This document shows positions 16,180-25,064 of a DNA stretch of 64,000 bases, piece by piece. A program made the position numbers and the translations under genes. The notes beneath the pieces were generated by a model. It searched no databases and had not been told where the DNA came from. It saw only the letters and a program-made list of their open reading frames with translations. Position 1 is the stretch's first letter. The number at the start of each line of letters is the position of its first letter. The DNA lies in contig CALSPH010000001.1 in the NCBI GenBank assembly GCA_943788195.1, positions 743,673 through 807,672 on the forward strand, in the 5' to 3' direction. The stretch is from an uncultured Bacteroidia bacterium (GTDB taxonomy: Bacteria; Bacteroidota; Bacteroidia; NS11-12g; UBA955).

Positions 16180-17484
16180 ATGAAGAAATATTTGATGATT
16201 GCAGTGGCAGCGACACTGCTGTTTGGCTGTAAAAAGAAGGCAGCGAGGGTTGTAGTTGAGAAAGTGGATACCCATACTATTGTAGAAACTGTTTCTGCTA
16301 TAGGTAAGATATACCCAGAATTGGAGGTGAAAATATCTTCTGACGTGTCTGGGGAAATCATTGACATTTTTATTAATGAAGGGGATAGTGTTAAGAGAGG
16401 GCAACTGCTTGCTAAAATTAATCCTGACTTGTATGAAAGTGGGTTAGACCAAGCACAAGCGGGTTTTCAAAATGCAAAATCGCAACAAAGTAGTTCTGCA
16501 GCTAATCTAGCAAGAATAAATGGAGCCTTGAAATTAGCGCAGCAAAACTATGATCGTCAGAAATCACTTTTTGCAGATAACATCATTTCTAAGGCTGAAA
16601 TGGAGCAGGCAACCAATAATTTAACAGCAGCCAAGTCTGAGTATAAGTCTTTTCAGCAATCTTTAATTGCGCAAAAATATACGGTTAAATCGGCTGGTGC
16701 TCGAGTGGATGAGGCCAGAAAGAATTATAACAGAACTGTTATCTACGCCCCAATGGATGGCATTATTTCATCAAAAACGAGTTTCAAAGGAGAACGCGTG
16801 GTTGGAACCTCTCAAATGGCCGGTACAGAAATGATGCGTATTGCTGATATGAATAAAATGGAAGTACGTGTGGATGTAAATGAAAATGACATCGTACGTG
16901 TAAAAATTGGAGATACGGCATTGGTGGAAGTGGATGCTTATTATGGGAAAAAGTTCAAAGGGGTGGTTACAGAAATAGCCAATTCAGCGAAATCATTAAC
17001 CGGGAATGCAATGTCTGCGAGCACTAATGATGTGGCAAATTTCGTAGTTAAAATTAGCATATTGCCATTCTCTTATGAGGATTTAATCAGTGCAAGGCGT
17101 CCTTTTCCTTTTCGTCCAGGAATGTCTGCTACAGTTGAGATTATTACAGCTGTAAAAACGGAAAGTCTAAGTATACCATCAGGCGCTGTGGCCTTGCGTG
17201 TCAAGCAAGATAGTGCAGATAGAAATAGTGCGGCAAAAAAGAAGAATGATACGGATGTGGTTGATGGTGGGGAGCAAGTTGAAGTTGTTTTTGTGAGTAG
17301 TGACGGCAAAGTTGAAAAACGCGAAGTAGTCACTGGTTTGCAGGATGCAGAATATGTCGAAATCCTATCCGGACTAAAGAAAGGGGAGAAGATTGTGGTT
17401 TATCCATATATGGCGATTTCAAAATCACTTGAGGATGGATCAAAGGTTGAGGAAACAACTAAAAGCAAAGTATTTGCAAGGTAA
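16180..17484 (+). CDS. efflux periplasmic adaptor (membrane fusion protein, MacA/HlyD type), lipoprotein
   Basis: A 434-residue protein. ATG 16180, just past the tolC stop, gives a lipoprotein signal with lipobox LLFGC (Cys15). Domains in order: lipoyl/barrel-sandwich half (GEIIDIFINEGDSVKRGQLL, about 55-75), a coiled-coil hairpin (about 85-175), the second lipoyl half (APMDGIISS), a beta-barrel domain with KIGDTALVEVDAY, and a membrane-proximal domain. The adaptor links an inner-membrane pump to TolC. In this phylum the adaptor is normally followed by MacB-like permease and ATPase genes, but here the next gene is convergent, so the pump must be encoded elsewhere. Confidence 0.92.
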   Translation: MKKYLMIAVAATLLFGCKKKAARVVVEKVDTHTIVETVSAIGKIYPELEVKISSDVSGEIIDIFINEGDSVKRGQLLAKINPDLYESGLDQAQAGFQNAKSQQSSSAANLARINGALKLAQQNYDRQKSLFADNIISKAEMEQATNNLTAAKSEYKSFQQSLIAQKYTVKSAGARVDEARKNYNRTVIYAPMDGIISSKTSFKGERVVGTSQMAGTEMMRIADMNKMEVRVDVNENDIVRVKIGDTALVEVDAYYGKKFKGVVTEIANSAKSLTGNAMSASTNDVANFVVKISILPFSYEDLISARRPFPFRPGMSATVEIITAVKTESLSIPSGAVALRVKQDSADRNSAAKKKNDTDVVDGGEQVEVVFVSSDGKVEKREVVTGLQDAEYVEILSGLKKGEKIVVYPYMAISKSLEDGSKVEETTKSKVFAR

Positions 17485-17485
17485 C

Positions 17486-17875
17486 TTAGCGATTAAAGAA
17501 CTCCCGCATAGGTACGAAGTGATTTTCTTCCCAACCTGCAATATATTGCGTTTGCCCTGAAGGGATATTCGAATGGTTAAGGGTAAGTAGCGTCCCTTTA
17601 TCGTTTTCTGTGAAGTAGAGGTGAAGCACTGAATCTTCGTCTGCTGAATCAAATTCGGTTGTGCGCCAGGATTGCAATATTTCTTCATTTTCAATTAAGT
17701 CCATGTTTTCACCTGTAATGTACCCTTCCCAAATATCGAATTTCCCTCCGAGTTCATTGCTGCATTTTGCAACAGCTCCAGTCATTTTAGAGTGCTTTTC
17801 ACTATCCAACCAAGCATTATAAATTTCTTTTACACTTGCATTTAATTGCACCGTGAGTTCCATTGATTCTTTCAT
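17486..17875 (-). CDS. SRPBCC/AHSA1-like (START-fold) protein
   Basis: A 129-residue protein of the Aha1 C-terminal-like family. Family marks are VKEIYNAWLDSEKHSKMTG near the N-terminus, GGKFDIWEGYITGEN, then ILQSWRTTEFDSADEDS, LTLNHSNIP and a final GWEENHF. These form a small hydrophobic-ligand-binding fold; in bacteria the ligand or partner is usually unknown. It converges on the efflux adaptor with one base between stop codons, and starts 3 nt after the stop of the GT39-like gene, so it is probably in one minus-strand unit with the genes up to 19528. Confidence 0.88.
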   Translation of the reverse strand: MKESMELTVQLNASVKEIYNAWLDSEKHSKMTGAVAKCSNELGGKFDIWEGYITGENMDLIENEEILQSWRTTEFDSADEDSVLHLYFTENDKGTLLTLNHSNIPSGQTQYIAGWEENHFVPMREFFNR

Positions 17876-17877
17876 AG

Positions 17878-19179
17878 TTATTTCTTTTTTAAACTAGACC
17901 AAAAGAGAATAACTGGAAAAACGGGCATTAAAAATCGAGCCGTTGAAACAGGTCCGCTGATTCCTGCAAAATAAACCAAAAGAAACAGGAATAAAAGGGC
18001 CAATGGTTTCTTTCGGAGCAGAATGGGCAGGTTTTTAGTGAGCAGTATAATTCGCGTTAAATTCCATATTAAAATCAAAAGAATAAGGGCCAAGAGGATG
18101 ATGTTTTCTTGCTTAGCGCGTTCCCATAAACCAGAAAGTCCTTTTTGATAATAGGTTCGCGTCCACCCTTGATTTCCATCTTCATTGTATATAGTGAAAA
18201 AGTTAAGCAGATCAAATCTGCCTGGATCAATAAACCAGCGTAAGGACCCTTGAGTATGAATCGATAAATATGTGCTCAAATTTGATTTTATAATTTGGGT
18301 GGCCTGGTTCTTTTTGTAGTTATATGCTGTTTTAAAACCAATTTCTTTTTCAAGTTCAGCACCTTCCAGATCAATTTTGCTTACCCATTCTGATGCTTCA
18401 TGCGCATTCTTCGTTTTACACAAAGTAAAATATGCGTTGTATTGCACCAGATTTATCCCAGGCATACTGCTTATGATTGGTGCTTGTGTGTATGTGAAAT
18501 TCGCAATAATTTGTACTCCAAGCAATAGCATGGGCAAAATTGCAACTGCAATAATTTTAGGTTTTCGCGTTTTAAAATAATGCCATGTAAAACCAATAAG
18601 CCAAAGGAAAAGTATAAATACCACTGCTGGTTTCGTATATAAGGCAAGACATAGGAAAAGGGTACTTAAAAGGTAGGCGGGTTTGGGTTTTGCAAAGAAA
18701 TAGATGCAAAGGCTTAAGCAAAACATAAAAAGGGTTTCAGCCATAATCCAGTTTGCATAGATCCATAAAGTAGGGAAAAGGAGTAATCCAATGGTTGCAA
18801 TTGCATAATGGATTTTAAACCCATGTGCACGAATCAATTTTTCAATACATAAAATAGAAAAAATGGATAACAGATTCTGGATTAACAAAGTGAGCAGAAT
18901 GCTAATACTGAGACCCCCTGTCAGCCAAATGAAAACGGAGTATAAAATGGGTCTACTTGCAAAAAGACCCTTATTGGGGAGGTCTTCTAAGTTAGCATAT
19001 TCAGTAATTGTACCGCTATAGGGCAATTGATAATCCTTCAAGTTTTCAGCAAGATTGATGTAATCATCACTATCTAAGGTAAACGCATTGGTTTCAACCG
19101 TTTGCTTGATGAACCCTAAAACGTGAAGGCCAATTAAGACCAATAGAAAAAGAGGACGATATGAACCTTTTTTAAGCAT
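17878..19179 (-). CDS. GT39-like polytopic membrane protein (probable GT-C glycosyltransferase)
   Basis: A 433-residue membrane protein with about ten hydrophobic helices. After the first helix comes a loop with LDSDDYINLAENL, which resembles the acidic DD/DxD motif at the first periplasmic loop of GT-C (dolichyl-phosphate-mannose-like, ArnT/PMT) enzymes. SRPILYSVFIWLTGG follows, where GT39 proteins often carry an R-P-G/I-Y segment. A soluble segment at about 235-320 lies between membrane parts. The acceptor cannot be told from sequence. It begins one base after the alkyltransferase-like gene ends. Confidence 0.7.
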   Translation of the reverse strand: MLKKGSYRPLFLLVLIGLHVLGFIKQTVETNAFTLDSDDYINLAENLKDYQLPYSGTITEYANLEDLPNKGLFASRPILYSVFIWLTGGLSISILLTLLIQNLLSIFSILCIEKLIRAHGFKIHYAIATIGLLLFPTLWIYANWIMAETLFMFCLSLCIYFFAKPKPAYLLSTLFLCLALYTKPAVVFILFLWLIGFTWHYFKTRKPKIIAVAILPMLLLGVQIIANFTYTQAPIISSMPGINLVQYNAYFTLCKTKNAHEASEWVSKIDLEGAELEKEIGFKTAYNYKKNQATQIIKSNLSTYLSIHTQGSLRWFIDPGRFDLLNFFTIYNEDGNQGWTRTYYQKGLSGLWERAKQENIILLALILLILIWNLTRIILLTKNLPILLRKKPLALLFLFLLVYFAGISGPVSTARFLMPVFPVILFWSSLKKK

Positions 19180-19180
19180 C

Positions 19181-19528
19181 TTAAAGCGCCAAAGCTTTAC
19201 TGGGGTCCCAAAAAAGTTCTTGAAAATGCTGTACTTGGTTATCTACAACAGTTATGTTTTCATTTTCCAATCGATTTTGCATTTCATCTATTGAACTGAA
19301 ATGAGCTTTACCAGTAAGCAAGCCATTTCGGTTCACAACCCGATGCGCAGGTATTTTTTCTGTCAAATTATGCGATTTATTAAGAGCCCAACCTACCATT
19401 CTAGACGAGCGTTTAGCACCAAGATAGGCAGCAATAGCGCCATAGCTAGTAATGCGTCCTTTAGGAATTAGTTTTACCACTTCCAAAACTTGGGTAAAAA
19501 AGTCGTTATTTGTATTGGGTTTGGGCAA
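19181..19528 (-). CDS. alkyltransferase-like (ATL) DNA-binding protein lacking the acceptor Cys
   Basis: A 115-residue protein consisting only of the O6-methylguanine-DNA methyltransferase DNA-binding domain (helix-turn-helix ITSYGAIAAYLGAKRSSRMVGWAL). The active-site motif PCHR is PAHR here (residues 60-63), so the methyl-accepting Cys is replaced by Ala and the protein cannot repair by suicide transfer. Such ATL proteins bind alkylated guanine and recruit nucleotide excision repair. The family is usually about 100-115 aa, so the length is complete. Probably first gene of a minus-strand unit with the two genes that follow it. Confidence 0.92.
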   Translation of the reverse strand: MPKPNTNNDFFTQVLEVVKLIPKGRITSYGAIAAYLGAKRSSRMVGWALNKSHNLTEKIPAHRVVNRNGLLTGKAHFSSIDEMQNRLENENITVVDNQVQHFQELFWDPSKALAL

Positions 19529-19581
19529 CTTTTTGGAATGTTATTTGCTCTTGAATATACAAATTAAACAAATTATAATTT

Positions 19582-21069
19582 ATGCAAGCAATACGAAGTA
19601 TTTTATTCGCGATTTTCACGGTTCTTTTATTAAGCCCAATTACTTCTGGCTGTAAGACAAAATCAGCAATTCAAACGGCTGATACTACCTCAAAAGATGG
19701 CTACAATGTTATCCTTAAAATGGATGATATGAAAGATAGCTTGGTTATCATGGGGAATTATTGGGCTGACCGAAGTGTTGCCTTTGATACCGGCTACTAC
19801 AACAAAAAGAAAAAGCAATGGGTCTTTGAAGGAGAGGAAAAGGCACCAAGGGGAATCTACTTCTTGATTTTTGAAGATCGATCCATGATGGAATTCTTAA
19901 TGAATGATGATCAGAATTTTACCATTTTAGGTGATACCGCAGATAATTATACCAAAAATTTACGATTTGAAGGGAGCGATGAGAATAACAGATATGCTGA
20001 TTACAAGAGAAAATCCATGTATTACGGTAAGAAAATAATTTCACTTAATACTCAAATTGCCGCAATGTCTCCAGGCGATGCTCAAAATGAAAAGGTAGAA
20101 GAGCGCAAAGAAGTGTTTGGCGAACGCATAGCATTTATGAAGGGATTTATTAAGGATAATCCGAATGATATTTTCACCAGTTTTATAACTGCCATAAAAC
20201 CTATAGATGTGCCCAAGATATCTAAAGAGAACGGTACAACTGATACCCTTGGACAATATCATTATTACAAAAATCATTACTGGGATAATTTTAATTTCTC
20301 AGAGGATGGTTTGGTACGAACTCCAGAAAAGATGATTTTCAATAAAATCAATGGATTTTTTATGAGTGTTTTGCCTCAGCATCCAGATACTGCTATTGTC
20401 CATGCAGAAGCACTGCTGGCTCAAACCAAAGGACACAAAGAGTTAGATAAATACTTTATTTTTAGAATCACACAGATATATGATACCATTTCTTTAATGT
20501 GCATGGATCGCGTTTTTGTGCATATGGTTGACAAATATTACTTAGGAGACCGAGCTTATTGGATCGATAGCGCAACACGTGAACGAATGCGAACCGCTGC
20601 AGATAAAAAGCGTTATTCTGCTTGTGGTGCTACTGCCCTAGATCTTAATTTCTATGACTTTGACAGTGTTCCTCATCGGTTGTATGATAATATGGGGACT
20701 AAGTACACCATTATAGCTTTCTACGATCCTACCTGCGGACATTGTAAAAAAGAAATGCCCATTTTACATGAATTGTATTCACGCAAAAAAACAGAAGGAA
20801 TGAAAGTGTATGCCATTTCTGCAATGAATAAAAAGAAAGAATGGAAGAAATATATTCTTGAGGAGAATCCCACTTGGAAGGATTGGCGAAATGTCTGTGA
20901 TATTGTGCCTTACCGGATTTGGGTAGATAATCGCGAGAAGTACAATATTTATGCGAACCCGACTTTGATTGTTCTGAATAGTAAAGGTGAAGTCATTGCT
21001 AAAAAGATTCCTGCTAAGAATATTGAGCCCTTCTTGGAGCAGTATGAGAAGCTGCAGAATAAGCCTTAA
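19582..21069 (+). CDS. thioredoxin-family lipoprotein (DUF5106-like plus TlpA-like domain)
   Basis: A 495-residue exported lipoprotein; the signal sequence ends in SPITSGC (lipobox Cys24). Residues of about 45-125 form a DUF4369-like beta domain (VILKMDDMKDSLVIMGNYW), followed by a helical DUF5106-like region. The C-terminal thioredoxin fold at about 350-490 has CGHC in FYDPTCGHCKKE and the cis-Pro loop ANPTLIVL. It probably acts as a periplasmic or surface thiol-disulfide reductase, as with the TlpA/ResA-like proteins common in this phylum. It overlaps the convergent dtd gene by 4 bp. Confidence 0.88.
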   Translation: MQAIRSILFAIFTVLLLSPITSGCKTKSAIQTADTTSKDGYNVILKMDDMKDSLVIMGNYWADRSVAFDTGYYNKKKKQWVFEGEEKAPRGIYFLIFEDRSMMEFLMNDDQNFTILGDTADNYTKNLRFEGSDENNRYADYKRKSMYYGKKIISLNTQIAAMSPGDAQNEKVEERKEVFGERIAFMKGFIKDNPNDIFTSFITAIKPIDVPKISKENGTTDTLGQYHYYKNHYWDNFNFSEDGLVRTPEKMIFNKINGFFMSVLPQHPDTAIVHAEALLAQTKGHKELDKYFIFRITQIYDTISLMCMDRVFVHMVDKYYLGDRAYWIDSATRERMRTAADKKRYSACGATALDLNFYDFDSVPHRLYDNMGTKYTIIAFYDPTCGHCKKEMPILHELYSRKKTEGMKVYAISAMNKKKEWKKYILEENPTWKDWRNVCDIVPYRIWVDNREKYNIYANPTLIVLNSKGEVIAKKIPAKNIEPFLEQYEKLQNKP

Positions 21070-21512
21070 TCTAATGTATCGTACCAAATGGTTACAGGAC
21101 CATCATTGGTTAGCGTAACTTGCATATCTGCGCCAAAAGTACCTGTGCTAATACTTTTACCCATTGCATTCTCAAATGAAGCAATGCATTTTTCATAAAC
21201 TGGTTTAGCAATTTCTGGTTTAGCGGCTTCTATAAACGAAGGTCGATTTCCCTTTTTTACATTACCATATAATGTAAATTGGCTTATCAAGAGTATTTCA
21301 CCCTTGCAGTCCAGCACCGATTGATTCATTTTATCATCTTGATCTGCAAAAATGCGCATATTTATCACTTTGCTAACCAGTTTTTGGATGTCTATTTCAG
21401 AATCATCCTCTTTAATGCCTAGGAAGATCAGTAAGCCTTGTTTAATACTTGATTTAAGTAATCCGTCAATAACCACTTCCGCTTTGCTTACGCGTTGAAT
21501 AATTGCTCTCAT
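21066..21512 (-). CDS. dtd: D-aminoacyl-tRNA deacylase
   Basis: A 148-residue homodimeric enzyme that removes D-amino acids (and glycine mischarged on tRNA-Ala) from tRNA. The two diagnostic motifs are intact: LLISQFTLYG (SQ motif) at about 75-84 and TNDGPVT (NxGPxT, cross-subunit motif) at about 136-142. It starts with MRAIIQRVSKAEV, the usual opening. Length is standard. Last gene of the seven-gene minus-strand cluster, with a 4-bp overlap with rsgA. Confidence 0.97.
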   Translation of the reverse strand: MRAIIQRVSKAEVVIDGLLKSSIKQGLLIFLGIKEDDSEIDIQKLVSKVINMRIFADQDDKMNQSVLDCKGEILLISQFTLYGNVKKGNRPSFIEAAKPEIAKPVYEKCIASFENAMGKSISTGTFGADMQVTLTNDGPVTIWYDTLD

Positions 21513-22426
21513 TCGAATATGTTTTCGTTAGCGTTAATGCTTAAATATGAATGATACCTTGAAGCCGCGATATTCCCTTCCTCCACCGCTTTGATAACGG
21601 CACAACTGGGTTCATTGATGTGTTTGCAATTATAGTATTTACATCCGCCTAATAGGGCAAACATTTCAGGGAAATACGTGGGCAATTCTTCATCTTCAAT
21701 TTGAATTAATCCAAAATCTCGTATTCCAGGTGTATCAATAAATTGGGTGTGATCATTGAGGTCGAACATCTCAGCAAATGTGGTGGTGTGCTTCCCTTTT
21801 AATTGGGTTGCTGAAATAGCCCCAACGCGCAAATCTAATTTAGGCTGAATGGCATTAATAATAGAACTTTTACCCACCCCAGAATGACCAGATAAGATTA
21901 CGCGCTTACCCTCCATAAGTTCCCTTAAGGTATCTATACCAATATTCTCTGTGGCAGAGCAGGAAATTACCTGAAAACCAGCATTTGTGTAAATGTCTTT
22001 ATACTCCAAATACAATTTCTCATCTTCTTGGCCCCATAAATCCTGCTTATTAAAACAGATAATAGGTTCAATTTTATAGGCCACGGCCGCTACCGTTAAT
22101 CGGTCAATAAAACCTGAACTTGTTTTTGGGTTTTTAATGGATGCAATGATTAATAGGGCATTTACATTGCTGGCTAAAATCTGCGTTTGTTTGCTTAGCT
22201 TATTACTTTTACGAATGATATAATTCTCGCGTTCAGCAATTCCATTGATGACTGCTTTATGTTCACCTTCGAAGATAAATTCTACTTTATCACCTACCGC
22301 AATAGGGTTGGTGCTTTTAATGCCTTGTAGTCTTAATTTACCAGCTACTCTAGCCTCATGCCATTTTCCTTCGTCCGTTTTAATTAGATACCAACTGCCG
22401 GTAGATTTATAAACGGTGGCTAGCAT
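21509..22426 (-). CDS. rsgA: ribosome small-subunit-dependent GTPase A
   Basis: A 305-residue circularly permuted GTPase for late 30S maturation. Order seen: N-terminal OB domain (VAGKLRLQGIKSTNPIAVGD), G4 NKQD before G1 GHSGVGKSS, G3 DTPGIRDFG, then a C-terminal zinc knuckle with Cys and His ligands (CKYYNCKHINEPSC). All as in the family. Starts 2 nt after the metF stop and overlaps dtd by 4 bp. Confidence 0.97.
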   Translation of the reverse strand: MLATVYKSTGSWYLIKTDEGKWHEARVAGKLRLQGIKSTNPIAVGDKVEFIFEGEHKAVINGIAERENYIIRKSNKLSKQTQILASNVNALLIIASIKNPKTSSGFIDRLTVAAVAYKIEPIICFNKQDLWGQEDEKLYLEYKDIYTNAGFQVISCSATENIGIDTLRELMEGKRVILSGHSGVGKSSIINAIQPKLDLRVGAISATQLKGKHTTTFAEMFDLNDHTQFIDTPGIRDFGLIQIEDEELPTYFPEMFALLGGCKYYNCKHINEPSCAVIKAVEEGNIAASRYHSYLSINANENIFE

Positions 22427-22428
22427 GT

Positions 22429-23382
22429 TTAGAAGATTTCTTTAGCAATAGCGCTTATGATTTTACTTTTACCCATGGTGTAAAAATGCAAAACGGGTGC
22501 TTTTGCTTGCATGAGTTCTTTACATTGACCAATACACCATTCAATGCCTACTTGTTCTACTTCTTGATCTGTTTTGCACTTGTCTATTGCCTCAGTTAAA
22601 TCTTCGGGAATGGAGATGTTAAAAATCTTCGGCAATTGCATGATTTGACTCTTTTTTGTGATAGGTTTAATACCGGGTATGATTGGGATATTAATTCCCA
22701 AGTCGCGACAGTTTTTTACAAAGTCAAAATAGGCCTTATTGTCAAAGAACATTTGAGTCACCAAAAATTTAGCCCCAGCATCTACTTTTCTTTTCAGAAA
22801 CTTCAGATCCGTTTTTAAATTAGGCGCATCCGCATGTTTCTCAGGGTAACATGCCGCACCAGTACAAAAAGCAGTATCCGTCCCATTGATGAGTTCCTCA
22901 TCAATATAAATACCATTGTTCATGTTCTCTATTTGATGGATCAGTTCTAAACTGTTCTGGTGTCCATCAATTTCTGCTTCAAAGTTTCGATCACCTTTTT
23001 TATTATCACCTCGAAGTGCGAGTACATTATCAATCCCCAAAAAGTTTAAGTCAATTAATGCATTTTCAGTATCTTCTTTTGTAAATCCTCCGCAGATCAA
23101 ATGAGGTACCGCATCAATTTTATATTTATTCATGATCGCAGCACAAATGGCTACTGTGCCGGGTCTTTTACGAGTTGAAATACGGTCATATGTACCGTCT
23201 TTCCTTGGTTTAAGAATGAAATCTTCTCTGTGATACGTAACATCAATAAATGCAGGATTAAATTCCAATAACGGATCGATTGCTGAATATATGGCTTCGA
23301 TACTTTTACCTTTCAAAGGAGGTAAAATTTCGAAGCTAAATAGGGTGCTCTTCGATTTATCGATGTGGTCTGTAATTTTCAT
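22429..23382 (-). CDS. metF: methylenetetrahydrofolate reductase
   Basis: A 317-residue flavoprotein reducing 5,10-methylene-THF to 5-methyl-THF for methionine synthesis. The TIM-barrel family motifs are visible: FSFEILPPLKGKS near the N-terminus (catalytic Glu), FIDVTYHRED, PHLICGGFTKEDTENAL, ALRGDN with flavin and folate contacts, and FLVTQMFFDN. IPIIPGIKPITKKSQ is the usual C-terminal segment. Starts 2 nt after the M28 peptidase stop. No S-adenosylmethionine riboswitch or other metabolic control element is visible, as it is buried in the cluster. Confidence 0.97.
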   Translation of the reverse strand: MKITDHIDKSKSTLFSFEILPPLKGKSIEAIYSAIDPLLEFNPAFIDVTYHREDFILKPRKDGTYDRISTRKRPGTVAICAAIMNKYKIDAVPHLICGGFTKEDTENALIDLNFLGIDNVLALRGDNKKGDRNFEAEIDGHQNSLELIHQIENMNNGIYIDEELINGTDTAFCTGAACYPEKHADAPNLKTDLKFLKRKVDAGAKFLVTQMFFDNKAYFDFVKNCRDLGINIPIIPGIKPITKKSQIMQLPKIFNISIPEDLTEAIDKCKTDQEVEQVGIEWCIGQCKELMQAKAPVLHFYTMGKSKIISAIAKEIF

Positions 23383-23384
23383 GC

Positions 23385-25064
23385 TTATAGAAAGGTTAGC
23401 TTTTTTGTGATGGATATGCCGTTGCGCAATATTACAACATCTATGGTGTCTCCTTTTTTAAATTTACTGAGCGCATGCATGTATTCTTCAACATTTCCAA
23501 CTTCATGTATTCCCATTTTTGTGATAATATCATTGCGCAGCAGACCTGCCTTATCCGCAGATTTTCCTGATGATACATTGTCTAGCCGCATGCCTGCTCC
23601 GCCAAAAGTATAATCGGGCATAACGCCTAAGGTCACTTTGAATTGGGTTGGTGTATGGTTTGTATTCTTAGTAGTCCTAAACTTTCGCTTGCGTTTGGGT
23701 ATTTTACATATGAGCTTAATGGTGTAATCCTCAATGAGCAACATTCCTGGATAATTAATCAGTTCTACATCATCCTCGGGCATGTGATATTCACGGTGTT
23801 GGCCTGAGAATAAATGCACTGCAGGAATGTTTGCAAGATAAAACGAGGTATGATCTGAGGCTCCAATTCCTCCATCGGTGGTATTAATTCTAAATTGGCT
23901 CGTATCTAACTTAATTCTTTTCATACGTTTTTTCCAGTATGGAGATGTTCCAATGCCATTTATCACAGCAGTATGATTGGATATGTTTAAGCGACCAACC
24001 ATATCAAAATTAATCATTGCAAGTATTTGCGCGGTGTCAATAGGGCAGTTTTTCACAAAATATTTGGAGCCTAGTAAGCCAAGTTCTTCGCCTGAAAATG
24101 CAACAAAAACCAGGTTGTATTTTTTAAAGGCCTTATGGTTTGGGAGTGTTTTTGCCAGATGTAGCATCATAGCAATTCCACTGGCATTGTCGTCTGCGCC
24201 ATTGTGAATTTCTTGACCAGTTGAACGGCTATTGCCTAGTTCCGCGCGACCAATATGATCGTGATGTGCGCCAATTACGAGGTATTTCTTTTTTGGATTG
24301 CGCACATAAACGCCAATTACATTATGACCCTGCTTTAGAACGGTCTCAATTCTGGCCTCAATGCCTATTTCAACTAAATTTTTAGTTTCACCAAGATTCA
24401 GTGAAGTAAAAGCAATGGGTATTTTAGAAGGAGTTACGTTCTTTTTTAGCTTTCCCGAGGGCACATTCTCCAGACTGTCTGGATTGTGAAATAATATACC
24501 TGAAGCTCCATGAGCCAGTGCATTCTTTATTTTACTCTTGATTCCAGAGACAAAACCAAAGGCACTGTGTGGATTGTCATTTTCAGGATGGCCCAATTTG
24601 ATAAGAAAGACTTTACCGGAATCCGTATTTTCAAATTTGTCGTAATCATCATGTCCCTTTTTGGCATATGTTATACCGTAACCTGCATCATAGACTTGCG
24701 CATTAATAGATGCTCTATTTGCACATTCTGAAAGTAAAACGAACTCTTTACCATATGCAAAATCATTTGCCCCTGTTGTATCGCCAATGAACAGTTTGCT
24801 TTTGGAACTTGCAATGCGTAGATATGGATAGTCAAATTCTTGAATAAAGGTATCATTATTGCCTCCTTTAAGCCCAAAATTTATCATCTCTTGTTGGATG
24901 AATTGGGCAGATTTAAGTTCTCCCGGCATACCGGTTAGGCGTCCTTCCAATTCATCAGACGCTAGGTATTCAATAACTTTTTTATAGTAGACCATTTGGT
25001 CTGTTTGGCCCAATAAGGATAAATAGTAGCAAGTTAATAGTGTAAGAAGGATTGATTTTTTCAC
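23385..25064 (-). CDS. M28-family zinc peptidase with PA and PDZ domains, exported
   Basis: A 559-residue exported aminopeptidase-like protein with an N-terminal signal peptide (ends near YYLSLLGQ). A PA (protease-associated) segment lies at about 130-225. The M28 domain follows with co-catalytic zinc ligands: GAHHDHIG, NGADDNASG, FSGEELGLLG (catalytic Glu) and DMVGRL, and a later SDHTSFY. A PDZ domain is at about 470-555 (GLLRNDIITKMG). It overlaps the TauE-like gene by 4 bp. It probably degrades peptides in the periplasm or at the surface; exact substrate unknown. Confidence 0.93.
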   Translation of the reverse strand: MKKSILLTLLTCYYLSLLGQTDQMVYYKKVIEYLASDELEGRLTGMPGELKSAQFIQQEMINFGLKGGNNDTFIQEFDYPYLRIASSKSKLFIGDTTGANDFAYGKEFVLLSECANRASINAQVYDAGYGITYAKKGHDDYDKFENTDSGKVFLIKLGHPENDNPHSAFGFVSGIKSKIKNALAHGASGILFHNPDSLENVPSGKLKKNVTPSKIPIAFTSLNLGETKNLVEIGIEARIETVLKQGHNVIGVYVRNPKKKYLVIGAHHDHIGRAELGNSRSTGQEIHNGADDNASGIAMMLHLAKTLPNHKAFKKYNLVFVAFSGEELGLLGSKYFVKNCPIDTAQILAMINFDMVGRLNISNHTAVINGIGTSPYWKKRMKRIKLDTSQFRINTTDGGIGASDHTSFYLANIPAVHLFSGQHREYHMPEDDVELINYPGMLLIEDYTIKLICKIPKRKRKFRTTKNTNHTPTQFKVTLGVMPDYTFGGAGMRLDNVSSGKSADKAGLLRNDIITKMGIHEVGNVEEYMHALSKFKKGDTIDVVILRNGISITKKLTFL

